From JASLDZ01 sp964242895 (GTDB taxonomy: Bacteria > Pseudomonadota > Alphaproteobacteria > Caulobacterales > Caulobacteraceae): a stretch of 64,000 bases of DNA. The translations under genes and the position numbers were made by a program. The notes under the pieces are model-generated. The model saw nothing but the letters and a program-made list of their open reading frames with translations, did no database searches and had not been told where the DNA came from. Below are positions 27,145 to 35,402 of the stretch, piece after piece (positions within the stretch are counted from its first letter, which is position 1; every line of letters starts with the position of its first letter). The DNA lies in the NCBI GenBank assembly GCA_964242895.1, contig CAXTBN010000006.1, positions 18,295 to 82,294 on the forward strand, read 5' to 3'.

Positions 27145-27987
27145 ATGCTCCGAGCTTTTGGATGTTCGGGAGGACCGGACCTGGACTTCACCTTCGCCAT
27201 CGCCCTGACGCCTCGCGCCAACGCCGGCGACTGGGAGCTGACGCAAGCCCTGCTCGGCCTCACCCTGGCCAGCCTCGCCGCCCAGACCGCGCCCGACTTC
27301 CGCGTGCTGATCGCCGGGCACGAGCGCCCGCGCCTGCCGAGTGATCGGCGGGTGGAGTTCCTGTCCGTCTCCTGGCCCGTGCAGCCGACCGGACCGCACA
27401 ACGACGACAGCGGCCGCAAGAAGCACTGGCTGGCCGAGCGCGTGCTGGAACGGGGCGGTGGCCTGATGATGCTCGCCGACGCCGACGACTGGGTCGACCG
27501 CCGCACGGTGGAGAGCGCCCGTCGCGAGCTCACCGGCGATGACATCCACGGCGGCGTGGTCACGCACGGCCACGCCGTCGACCTCGCCACCCTGCGCGCC
27601 TCGCCGATCCCCGCGCCCGGCGTGTTCGGCGAACTCCACCGCGTGTGCGGCACCTCCACCATCACCGTGCTGCGGCCGGGCGCAGCGAGCGCCGCCGAGC
27701 GCGACCCCTTCTCCGCCCTGCGATCACACCATGCCTGGCTGGAGCGCGCGCCCGAGCTGGGGCTGCGCGTTCGTGTGCTGTCGACGAGCGCGGCCTACGT
27801 GGTCGGCACGTCGGTGAACCATTCGGAGCGGCTCGGTAATCATCCCGACTGGTTCCGCGGCTTCCGAGCCGCGGTGAACGCCCTCGGTGGACCGCTCGAG
27901 GCGGACCTCGCCGCGCACTACGGCCTGACCTTTCCGCAGCTTCGGGCGGTGTCGCGGCGCCTCCAGGCGGACGCGCCCGTCGCGTGA
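27145..27987 (+). CDS. GT-A type glycosyltransferase-like protein
   Basis: This protein of about 280 residues opens a six-gene carbohydrate operon. It shows a short GT-A-like core: TLASLAAQTAPDFRVLIAG near the N terminus and an acidic DADDWVDRR where GT-A enzymes hold a metal and nucleotide sugar. It resembles the PF11316-type 'putative rhamnosyl transferase' proteins, but I could not confirm the family. There is no signal peptide or membrane helix. ATG 27145 is used; GTG 27115 would add ten residues. Its stop overlaps the next gene's GTG by four bases. Confidence 0.7.
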   Translation: MLRAFGCSGGPDLDFTFAIALTPRANAGDWELTQALLGLTLASLAAQTAPDFRVLIAGHERPRLPSDRRVEFLSVSWPVQPTGPHNDDSGRKKHWLAERVLERGGGLMMLADADDWVDRRTVESARRELTGDDIHGGVVTHGHAVDLATLRASPIPAPGVFGELHRVCGTSTITVLRPGAASAAERDPFSALRSHHAWLERAPELGLRVRVLSTSAAYVVGTSVNHSERLGNHPDWFRGFRAAVNALGGPLEADLAAHYGLTFPQLRAVSRRLQADAPVA

Positions 27988-29102
27988 GCCGCCTGCGCCT
28001 TGTCCTGTTCACCGACAGCGCCGACCCGTCGGGCATGGGCGTCCACATGCTCGCCCTCGCCCGCTCGCTGCGGAGCGAGGCCGACGTCACCCTGCTGTTC
28101 GCCGACACGCCCGGCGCCCGCCCTTTCGCCGAAGCGGCCGCGCGCGAGGGCTTCGCCGCCGAGGCGCTGGCGATCGAGGACTGGACGGTGGAGGGCGCGC
28201 TGCGCCGCCGCCTCGCCGCGCTCCGTCCCGACGTGGTGCACGCCCACGCCGGCGTTCAGTGGGAGGGGCTGTGGATCGCCCGCGCCGTCCGCGAGGCCTG
28301 TGGAGCACCGACGGTCCGCACCGAGCACCTGCCCTACCTGCTCATGAAGCCGCAGGACCAGGCGGAGCACGCCGCCGCCCTGCCGGGCTTCGCCGCCGTG
28401 GTCTGCGTGTCGCGGGGCGCGAGCGCCGGCCACCTCGGCCGCGACCCCTCCGGCCGCCAGCCTTGCGTGATCCCCAACGGCATGGCCGTCCCGCCACGCC
28501 GGCTCGGACGCGAGGCGACACGCGCGGCCCTGGGCGTTTCGGAGGGTCGGCCGCTGCTGCTGACGGTGGCGCGGCTGTTCACGCAGAAGGGTCACGGCGT
28601 TCTGCTGCACGCCCTGCACCGCTTACGCGACCGTGACTGGAGCGCGGCCTGGGCCGGCGAGGGCGAGCTGTCGCCCGTGCTGGAGTGGGGCGTCGCGCGG
28701 CTCGGCCTCTCGGACCGCATCCACCTGCTCGGCCGGCGCGACGACGTGGGCGACCTCCTGGCCGCCGCCGACGTGTTCGTCCTGCCGTCCCTGTTCGAGG
28801 GCCACCCCCTGTCGGTGCTGGAGGCCATGCACGCCGGGAGGCCCATCGTCGCCACGGCCGCCGCCGGCACGACGGAGGCGGTGACCGACGGCCTTGAGGC
28901 GCTGCTGGTCTCGCCGGGCGACCCCGACGCCCTGGCCGGCGCGATCGCTGCGGTGCTCGACGACCCCGCGGCGGCCGAGCGCCGCGCCGCGCGCGCCATG
29001 GCGCGCGCGCAGGCCGAGTTCGGTGTCGAGCGGATGGCGCGCGAGACCCTGGCCGTGTACCGCGCCGTGCTCCAACCCACTCGCGAGACCGCTCCCGCAT
29101 GA
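27984..29102 (+). CDS. GT4 family glycosyltransferase
   Basis: This 372-residue retaining GT-B enzyme has DPSGMGVHMLALARSL as its N-terminal glycine-rich loop, VVHAHAGVQWEG in the acceptor domain, and LLTVARLFTQKGHGVLL at the domain switch. The donor-binding motif with the usual E-x7-E spacing reads LFEGHPLSVLEAMHAGRPIVAT. It would add a sugar from a nucleotide donor to a lipid-linked or soluble acceptor in the cytoplasm. It is coupled by 4-base overlaps to both neighbours. Confidence 0.92.
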   Translation: MSRLRLVLFTDSADPSGMGVHMLALARSLRSEADVTLLFADTPGARPFAEAAAREGFAAEALAIEDWTVEGALRRRLAALRPDVVHAHAGVQWEGLWIARAVREACGAPTVRTEHLPYLLMKPQDQAEHAAALPGFAAVVCVSRGASAGHLGRDPSGRQPCVIPNGMAVPPRRLGREATRAALGVSEGRPLLLTVARLFTQKGHGVLLHALHRLRDRDWSAAWAGEGELSPVLEWGVARLGLSDRIHLLGRRDDVGDLLAAADVFVLPSLFEGHPLSVLEAMHAGRPIVATAAAGTTEAVTDGLEALLVSPGDPDALAGAIAAVLDDPAAAERRAARAMARAQAEFGVERMARETLAVYRAVLQPTRETAPA

Positions 29103-30064
29103 CGCTCCGCATCGGCTTCATCGGCGCGGGCGGCATCGCCCACCGCCACCTGGACGTGCTCGCCGGGTTCGACGCAGCGGTGACCGCCGTCGCCGATCCG
29201 GCCCTCGACCGGGCGCGCGAAGCGGCCGAGCCCCGGGGCGCCCGCGCCTACGCCGACGCCGACGCCATGCTCGACGCCGAGGCGCTCGACGCCCTGTGGA
29301 TCTGCGTCCCGCCCTTCGCCCACGGCGCGCCGGAGCGGGCGGCGCTCGCGCGCGGCCTGCCGTTCTTCGTCGAGAAGCCCCTGGGCGTCGACGCCGGCGC
29401 GGCGGAGGAGGTCGCGGCCGCCGTGGCGAAGTCGGGCCTGGTCACCGCCGTCGGCTATCACTGGCGCTGGATGGACCATGTGGACGTCGCCCGCGCCGCC
29501 CTCGCGCAACGGCCGGCGCGGCTGGTGAACGGCTACTGGCTCGACTCCACGCCGCCCCCGCGCTGGTGGGGACGGCGCGACGAGAGCGGCGGGCAGGCCA
29601 ACGAGCAGACCACGCACATTTTCGACCTGGCGCGGTATCTTGTGGGCGAGGTGGCGGAGGTCTCGGCCTACGCCGCACGCACGCCGCGCGAGGCCTGGCC
29701 CGACGTGGACCTGGACGAGGCGAGCGTGGCGACCCTGCGCTTCCGCTCGGGCGCGGTCGGGACCATCAGCTCCACCTGCCTCCTGGGCTGGGGACACCGC
29801 GTCGGCCTCAACCTGTTCGGCGACGACCTCGTGATCGAGCTGACGCAGGGCGAGGTGGGCGTCTACGGCGCCGTGGGCACCACCGAGACGCACGCCGGTC
29901 TCGACCCGGTGATGCGCGAGGACCGGGCCTTCCTCGACGCGGTCGCGGGCCGCGACGGCGAGCCGCTGCGCTGCACCTACGCCGACGCGCTCGGCACCCA
30001 GCGCCTCACCGACGCCGTCCGCCGCTCCGCCGCCACCGGCGCCCCCGTCAAGCTGGAGGCCTGA
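29099..30064 (+). CDS. Gfo/Idh/MocA family oxidoreductase
   Basis: This 321-residue NAD(P)-dependent sugar oxidoreductase has the Rossmann motif GFIGAGGIAHRHLDVL at the N terminus and the conserved VEKPLGVD (about residues 91-98), followed by an alpha/beta C-terminal domain. Placed between glycosyltransferases, it more likely modifies a nucleotide sugar or a glycan sugar than serves catabolism. Its ATG overlaps the preceding stop. It is clearly distinct from the galactose dehydrogenase at 1677-2618. The substrate is unknown. Confidence 0.9.
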   Translation: MTLRIGFIGAGGIAHRHLDVLAGFDAAVTAVADPALDRAREAAEPRGARAYADADAMLDAEALDALWICVPPFAHGAPERAALARGLPFFVEKPLGVDAGAAEEVAAAVAKSGLVTAVGYHWRWMDHVDVARAALAQRPARLVNGYWLDSTPPPRWWGRRDESGGQANEQTTHIFDLARYLVGEVAEVSAYAARTPREAWPDVDLDEASVATLRFRSGAVGTISSTCLLGWGHRVGLNLFGDDLVIELTQGEVGVYGAVGTTETHAGLDPVMREDRAFLDAVAGRDGEPLRCTYADALGTQRLTDAVRRSAATGAPVKLEA

Positions 30065-30067
30065 CCC

Positions 30068-31177
30068 ATGCCCGAGGGTCGCATCGTCCGCTCGCTCGGC
30101 GTCCAGTCGCCCGGCCGCCTCAGCTACGCGGAGGCCTATACGGAGGGCCCGCTCGGCGACGGCATGTTCGCCCTCGAGACGCTGTACTCGGGCTTCTCGG
30201 CTGGCACCGAGCTGACCTTCGTCAAGGGTTTGAACCCTTACCTGCACGCCCGCTGGGAGCCGGAGTTCGGCGTGTTCGTGGAGGGCTCGGCGGGGATGAG
30301 CTACCCCGTGCCGTTCCTCGGCTACATGGAGAGCGCGCGGGTGGTGGAGAGCCGCACGGGCGCGGCCGCCGTGGGCGACGTGATCGGCATCGCCTACGGC
30401 CACAAGAGCGGCCACGAGGTCTACCCGCCCAACGAGAGCTTCGCGAAGCTGCCGGCCGGCCTCGGCCCGATGCTGGGCGTCTACGTCGGCCAGATGGGGC
30501 CCATCTGCGTGAACGGCGTGCTCCACGCCGACGCCGAGCTGGCCGACGGTCGCGTGAACCGGCTCGGCGGCGGGGTCGCGGGCCGGCGGCTGCTGGTGAT
30601 CGGCGCGGGCGTGGTGGGGCTCCTGTGCGCGCTCCTGGCCCGGCGCGCGGGCGCGGCGGAGGTGGTGGTCGCCGACGACAGCGCCTTCCGCCGCGGCAAG
30701 GCGCAGGCGCTCGGCTTCGAGGCGGTGAGCGAGGCCGAGAGCTGGGAGCTGTGCAAGACGCGCTGGAGCCACGGCGGCTCCGGCGTTGTCGACCGTGGCG
30801 CGGACGCGGTGCTGCAGTGCCGCGCCTCGTCCGCGAGCCTGCACACGGCGCTCAAGGCCCTGCGGCCACAAGGGTCGGTGATCGACCTCGCTTTCTACAC
30901 CAGCGGGGCGTCGGACCTGCGGCTCGGCGAGGAGTTCCACCACAACGGGCTCTCCATCCGCTGCGCCCAGATCGGTCGCGTCCCGCGCGGCCTGGGTTTC
31001 GCCTGGGACCGACGGCGGCTGATGGACGAGACGGTGGCGCTGCTTCGGGCCGAGGGCGAGGCGATCCGGCGCGAGCTGGTCACCGACGTCGTGCCGATCG
31101 CCGAGGCGCCCGCCTTCGTGGAGCGGCTGGCGTCAGAACGGCGTGACTTCCTGCAGATCGTGTTCGACTACGCGTGA
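30068..31177 (+). CDS. Medium-chain dehydrogenase (zinc-binding ADH-like)
   Basis: This 369-residue MDR-superfamily protein has a GroES-like N-terminal region (SGFSAGTELTFVKG) and a Rossmann motif VIGAGVVGLLCALLARRAG near residue 177. The classical catalytic zinc cysteine/histidine pattern is not obvious, so it may be a zinc-independent relative. In some polysaccharide loci a similar MDR domain is fused to a Gfo/Idh domain; here the two are adjacent separate genes, suggesting that they act together. GGAGG precedes ATG 30068, and the next gene overlaps its stop by four bases. Confidence 0.85.
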   Translation: MPEGRIVRSLGVQSPGRLSYAEAYTEGPLGDGMFALETLYSGFSAGTELTFVKGLNPYLHARWEPEFGVFVEGSAGMSYPVPFLGYMESARVVESRTGAAAVGDVIGIAYGHKSGHEVYPPNESFAKLPAGLGPMLGVYVGQMGPICVNGVLHADAELADGRVNRLGGGVAGRRLLVIGAGVVGLLCALLARRAGAAEVVVADDSAFRRGKAQALGFEAVSEAESWELCKTRWSHGGSGVVDRGADAVLQCRASSASLHTALKALRPQGSVIDLAFYTSGASDLRLGEEFHHNGLSIRCAQIGRVPRGLGFAWDRRRLMDETVALLRAEGEAIRRELVTDVVPIAEAPAFVERLASERRDFLQIVFDYA

Positions 31178-32307
31178 GCGGCGGCGCGGAGCCCGCGCCA
31201 CGGCGCGTCCTGTTCGTCTTCGCGTGGCTGGTGGTCGGCGGCGAGGAGACGGAGGTGCGGCTCCTCGCGCGCAACCTCGACCCGGCGCGCTGGCGGCTGG
31301 ACGTGGTCGCCTGCTTCCGCAAGCCCGGCATGCCCGAGCAGACGCACAAGCAGCTGGAGGAGCTGGGCGTGGACGTGGACCGCACGCCCTACGACCTCTC
31401 CTACGACGACACGGTCGCCTACCTCGCGCGCAAGATGGCCGGCTACGACCTCGTGGTCGCCTGCCAGGCGGTGACCGACGTCGTGCTCGCGCTCGACCGC
31501 ATGGCCTCGCCGCCGCCCCTCATCGAGCATGGCGGCCTCGTGGAGGAGGCGCTGCGCGGCCCCCGGCACAGAACGGCCCGCTACGTGGGCGTGTGCCGCT
31601 CCATCCGCGACGCGGCCGCCACGCGGATGCCGCCGGAGCACGCGCGCGAGATCCCCTCCATGGTCGACCTCGCCGAGTTCTCCACCCCCGACCGCACCGG
31701 CGTGCGCGCCGAGCTCGGCATCGCACCGGACGCGCCCGTGGTCGGCTGGCTCGGCCGGCTCGACCGCAAGAAGCGCGTCGAGGATTTCGTGCGCGCGGCG
31801 GCCCGGGTCCGCGACGCCCGTCCGGACGCCCGCTTCCTGGTGGTCGGCGGGCCGGACGCCTTCATGCCCGAGTACGCCGACGGCCTGCACGCGCTCGCCG
31901 CGGAGCTGGGCCTCTCGGACGCGCTCCTGTTCCTAGGCGACCGCGCCGACGTCCCGCGACTCCTGTCGGCGCTGGACGTGTTCTGCTGGCTGTCGCGCGA
32001 CGAGGGCATGCCGCACGTGATCGCGGAGGCGGGGGCTGCAGGCCTGTCGGTGGTCGCCACCCGCGACAACGGCTCGGAACAGCAGATCGAGGACGGCCGC
32101 TCCGGCCTGTTCGTCCCGCACGAGGACCCGCCCGCCGTGGCCGCCGCCGTGCTGCACCTGCTGGACGACCCAGCTCTCGCGCGCCGCCTCGGCGCCGCCC
32201 TGCGGGCCGACGTGGTGGCCCGCTACGCGGTGAACGCGGTGCTGCCGCGTTGGGAGGCGCTGTTCGACGAGGTGCTGCAGGAACACGCCGCGCGAACAGG
32301 TGCTTGA
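31174..32307 (+). CDS. GT4 family glycosyltransferase
   Basis: This is the second GT-B retaining glycosyltransferase of the operon, 377 residues long. It has VVGWLGRLDRKKRVEDFV at the inter-domain switch and a C-terminal donor site DEGMPHVIAEAGAAGLSVVAT with the paired glutamates. The N-terminal FAWLVVGGEETEVRLLA is the usual glycine-rich start. GTG 31174 overlaps the MDR stop codon. It is probably cytoplasmic. Two GT4 enzymes plus a GT-A enzyme imply a glycan unit of at least three added sugars. Confidence 0.92.
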   Translation: MSGGAEPAPRRVLFVFAWLVVGGEETEVRLLARNLDPARWRLDVVACFRKPGMPEQTHKQLEELGVDVDRTPYDLSYDDTVAYLARKMAGYDLVVACQAVTDVVLALDRMASPPPLIEHGGLVEEALRGPRHRTARYVGVCRSIRDAAATRMPPEHAREIPSMVDLAEFSTPDRTGVRAELGIAPDAPVVGWLGRLDRKKRVEDFVRAAARVRDARPDARFLVVGGPDAFMPEYADGLHALAAELGLSDALLFLGDRADVPRLLSALDVFCWLSRDEGMPHVIAEAGAAGLSVVATRDNGSEQQIEDGRSGLFVPHEDPPAVAAAVLHLLDDPALARRLGAALRADVVARYAVNAVLPRWEALFDEVLQEHAARTGA

Positions 32308-32341
32308 CGGCGCGTCCCAGGTTCCTGGATTAAGGCCTGCC

Positions 32342-33823
32342 GTGTTCGACGCCGACCTGCCCGCTCCGATCTCCCACGCGCCCGCCCGCGCCCGCCCGTG
32401 CGTGGCCGGCGCCGACGTGCCCTGGGTGCAGGTCGCGCCGGGCGCTCCCTACTTCGTCACCGACGACGGCGAGCCCTGGACGCCCATCGGCTATAACGAC
32501 TCGATCAACTGGGTTGACCTGCGTCCGCTTTACAACCGGCGCGACCTGCCCGCCGTCGAGCGTCACCTGCGCTACGCCAGGAACAACGGCGGCGCCTGCA
32601 TCCGGTTGATGCTGGAGTGCCTGCACGGCCACAACCGGCTGATGGAAGGCCCGCTGGGCGCGTTCCGCCCCCGCATGGTTCGGCTGTGGGACGATCTGTT
32701 CGCCCTGTGCGCCAAAGTCGGCCTGCGCATCCTGCTGACGCCGTTCGACACCTTCTGGACCTGGATCCACTGGCCGCGCCATCCCTACAACACGGCCAAC
32801 GGCGGCCCCCTCGACTCGCCCGCGCGCATCCTGCTCGACCCGGGGGCGCGGGCGGCCATCAAGGCCCGGCTCACCTTCGCGGTGGAGCGCTGGGGCGGCT
32901 CGGGCGCTTTGTTCGCCTGGGACCTGTGGAACGAGATCCACCCCGCCCAGGCCGAAGACTGCGCCGACATCTTCCCGGAGTTCATCTCCGACATCAGCCG
33001 CCACGTCCGCGGGCTGGAGCTGAAGCTCTATGGCCGCAGCCACCCGCAGACCGTCTCCCTGTTCGGGCCGGAGCTGGCGTGGCGTCCGCACATGCCTCTG
33101 GCGGAGCCGATCTTCCGCCACCCCGACCTCGATTTCGCGTCCATCCACATCTACGCGGAAGGCACGATCGATCACCCGGCGAACACGGTCGACGCGGCGA
33201 TCGACATGGGCCGCATCACCGCCGAGTGCCTGGCCGAGACGCCGCCGGACCGGCCGTTCCTCGACACGGAGCACGGGCCCATCCACACCTTCAAGGATCA
33301 CAAGAAGACGCTCGCCGCCGCCTTCGACGACGAGTTGTTCCGCCACATGCAGTGGGCGCACATGGCGAGCGGCGGCGCAGGGGGCGGCATGCGCTGGCCC
33401 AACCGCCGCCCGCACGTGCTCACTCCCGGCATGCGCCGGGCGCAGGGGGCGCTGGCCCGCTTCCTGCCGCTGATCGACTGGCCGCGCTTCCGCCGCCGCA
33501 ACCTGACCGCCGCGCTGGGGCTGGTGGGTGACGAGGCCGCCGCCTTCGCCTGCGGCGACGCCCGCCAAGCCGTCGTCTACCTGCTCCGCCGCGACCGCCT
33601 GGACGCCCGCGGCCGGGTCTCCGCGACCGACACGGTGAGGACCACCCTCGAGTTGCCGGGCCTGGAAGCCGGCACCTATCGCGTCAGCGCCTTCGACCCG
33701 CACGGCGGGCGCGTGACGGACGTGTTCACGGCCCGAACGAACGGCGCGACGCTCGCGATCGAGACACCCGCTTGGTGCGGCGAGTTGGCCCTGGCCGTCA
33801 CGCCCGAGCGAGCGTCGTCCTAA
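32342..33823 (+). CDS. Clan-A glycoside hydrolase (GH5-like)
   Basis: This protein of about 493 residues has a TIM-barrel glycosidase core. The acid/base motif is WDLWNEIHP (Glu198) and the nucleophile motif is FLDTEHGP (Glu310), the pattern of retaining GH5/GH-A enzymes. A small C-terminal beta domain follows from about residue 400 (TTLELPGLEAGTYRVSAFDP). No signal peptide is visible. GTG 32342 has TAAGG upstream; GTG 32300, overlapping the previous gene, is possible. A hydrolase at the end of a glycosyltransferase operon may trim or proofread the glycan being made. Family assignment is tentative. Confidence 0.8.
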   Translation: MFDADLPAPISHAPARARPCVAGADVPWVQVAPGAPYFVTDDGEPWTPIGYNDSINWVDLRPLYNRRDLPAVERHLRYARNNGGACIRLMLECLHGHNRLMEGPLGAFRPRMVRLWDDLFALCAKVGLRILLTPFDTFWTWIHWPRHPYNTANGGPLDSPARILLDPGARAAIKARLTFAVERWGGSGALFAWDLWNEIHPAQAEDCADIFPEFISDISRHVRGLELKLYGRSHPQTVSLFGPELAWRPHMPLAEPIFRHPDLDFASIHIYAEGTIDHPANTVDAAIDMGRITAECLAETPPDRPFLDTEHGPIHTFKDHKKTLAAAFDDELFRHMQWAHMASGGAGGGMRWPNRRPHVLTPGMRRAQGALARFLPLIDWPRFRRRNLTAALGLVGDEAAAFACGDARQAVVYLLRRDRLDARGRVSATDTVRTTLELPGLEAGTYRVSAFDPHGGRVTDVFTARTNGATLAIETPAWCGELALAVTPERASS

Positions 33824-33900
33824 GGTCAAGCGCCACCCTTTCCGGCCTGTCCCTAGGTCGTTGTGCGCGAAGCGGCGGGCGGCTCCCCGCACGCCCAGCT

Positions 33901-35241
33901 TCAAGCGGTGACGGCGGCGGCCTCGGGCGCATGCGGCTCGCGCACGGCGAGCGATGCGGCGGCCCCCGCGATCAGCAGGCCGCCTGCGAGCGTCAGCACG
34001 GCGCGCGGATCGCCGCCCAGCAGGGGGCCGTAGGCAAAGGGCAGCGTGGCGGCCAGCAGCAGCATCGGCACGACGATCATCATGTTGAACACGCCCATGT
34101 AGACGCCCGTGCGCTCCGGCGGGATCGCGCCGGCGAGGATCGTGTACGGGTTGCCCATGATGCTGGCCCAGCCCACGCCGATCCCGACGGCGGGCGGAAA
34201 CAGCCAGGCCTTCTCGCCCACGTGCGGCAGCGCGAGCATGCCCGCGCCGGCCAGCAGCAGGCAGGCCGCGTGCACCCGCGCCGGGCCGAAGCGGCGCGAC
34301 AAGGGCATCATGGCGAAGGCGGCCACGAACGCCACACCGTTGAAGAAGGCCGCCATCTCGCCGTTGGCCAGCACCGCGGAATGGAAGCCGGAGGAGCGCG
34401 GGTCGGCCGTATGGTAGATCGAGCGCCCGATCGCGTAGACCACGTAGCTCCAGTACGCCGCCATGGCGTACCACTGGAACAGGCTCACCCATCCGAGCTG
34501 GCGCATGGCCGGCGGCATGTCGCGGATGGCCGAAGCGATCTCGACCAGGGTCGCGCGCGCCGAGCGGGGCTGGGCGGCGATGCGCTCGCGCTCCGCCCCG
34601 GAGAGCCGCGGCTCGCGCACGCGCAGGACGGACCACAGGATGGTGGCCATCGACAGCACGGCCCCGAGCATGAACACCGCCCGAGTGGTGTAGGGGATGT
34701 GGTGCGCGTCCACCCAGTCCTGGTTCATCCCCGCCCACACCAGGAGGGAGGGCGTCAGGAAGGCGAGCATCTGCGCCAGCCCCGTGAAGGCGCTCTGCGT
34801 CAGGAAGCCGAACGGCCGCTGGTCCGGCTCCAGCAGGTCGGAGACATAGGCGCGGTAGGGCTCCATCGTCGTGTTGTTGCCGGCGTCCAGCAGCCACAGC
34901 AGCAGCACGGCCGTCAGGATCGTGCCCGACAGGGGCATCAGCACCAGGGCCACGGAGCACAGGACCGCGCCCGCCAGGAAGTAGGGGGTGCGCCTCCCCA
35001 GGGGGCCCAGGGTGCGGTCGCTCAGCGCCCCCGCCACCGGCTGCACCAGGAGGCCGGTGATCGGTCCGGCCAGCAGCATCAGCGGCAGGCGCGATTCCTC
35101 AGCGCCGAGGTAGCCGTAGATCGGCGTCATGTTCCCCTGCTGCAGCCCGAAGCTGAACTGCAGCCCAAGGAAGCCGAGGTTCATCTCGAGAATGCGCGAC
35201 AGGCTGAGGCGCGGCTTGTCGGCGGGCCGGCGGACGTTCAG
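33901..35241 (-). CDS. MFS sugar transporter (SLC45/GPH-like), apparent CTG start
   Basis: This is a 12-helix major facilitator resembling bacterial sucrose/maltose-type carriers. It shows GPITGLLVQPVAGALSDRT and GPLGRRTPYFLAGA for the conserved loop between helices 2 and 3. The first ATG (35184) leaves the protein starting inside conserved sequence. In-frame upstream codons add the family's usual lead-in, KPRLSLSRILEMNLGFLGLQ, but contain no ATG, GTG or TTG. CTG 35241 lies four bases after a perfect GGAGG, so I extend the gene to it. The extended product has 446 residues. It diverges from a GH84 gene and may import that enzyme's product. With ATG 35184 the protein has 427 residues. Confidence 0.8.
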   Translation of the reverse strand: MNVRRPADKPRLSLSRILEMNLGFLGLQFSFGLQQGNMTPIYGYLGAEESRLPLMLLAGPITGLLVQPVAGALSDRTLGPLGRRTPYFLAGAVLCSVALVLMPLSGTILTAVLLLWLLDAGNNTTMEPYRAYVSDLLEPDQRPFGFLTQSAFTGLAQMLAFLTPSLLVWAGMNQDWVDAHHIPYTTRAVFMLGAVLSMATILWSVLRVREPRLSGAERERIAAQPRSARATLVEIASAIRDMPPAMRQLGWVSLFQWYAMAAYWSYVVYAIGRSIYHTADPRSSGFHSAVLANGEMAAFFNGVAFVAAFAMMPLSRRFGPARVHAACLLLAGAGMLALPHVGEKAWLFPPAVGIGVGWASIMGNPYTILAGAIPPERTGVYMGVFNMMIVVPMLLLAATLPFAYGPLLGGDPRAVLTLAGGLLIAGAAASLAVREPHAPEAAAVTA

Positions 35242-35309
35242 GAGACCTCCAGGCCGGCGGGGCGCCGGTGCAGTCGCCGAAAGCTTAGGACTCGCGCGAC
35301 GCGACCGGC

Positions 35310-35317
35310 AACCGCTT
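35310..35317. promoter_or_regulatory. LacI-type operator core between MFS and GH84 genes
   Basis: AACCGCTT fits the AAnCGnTT core of LacI-family operators and sits inside the near-dyad CAACCGCTTG. It lies between the divergent sugar transporter and GH84 genes, where a shared operator would be expected. An 8-bp match is weak evidence in itself, and no regulator gene is adjacent. Confidence 0.25.
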
Positions 35318-35402
35318 GTTTGGCGCGCGTTCCGCTCACGTCCGGCGGGGCGCGGAGCGTGTCGGCGTCCGACGTCCGCGAGGGGCGAAGAGGGCCGTGA
35401 TC

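Noticed and set aside
28592..30943. Long minus-strand open frame across the glycan operon
   Set aside because: It lies opposite clearly recognisable GT4, Gfo/Idh and MDR genes and has no motifs of its own.
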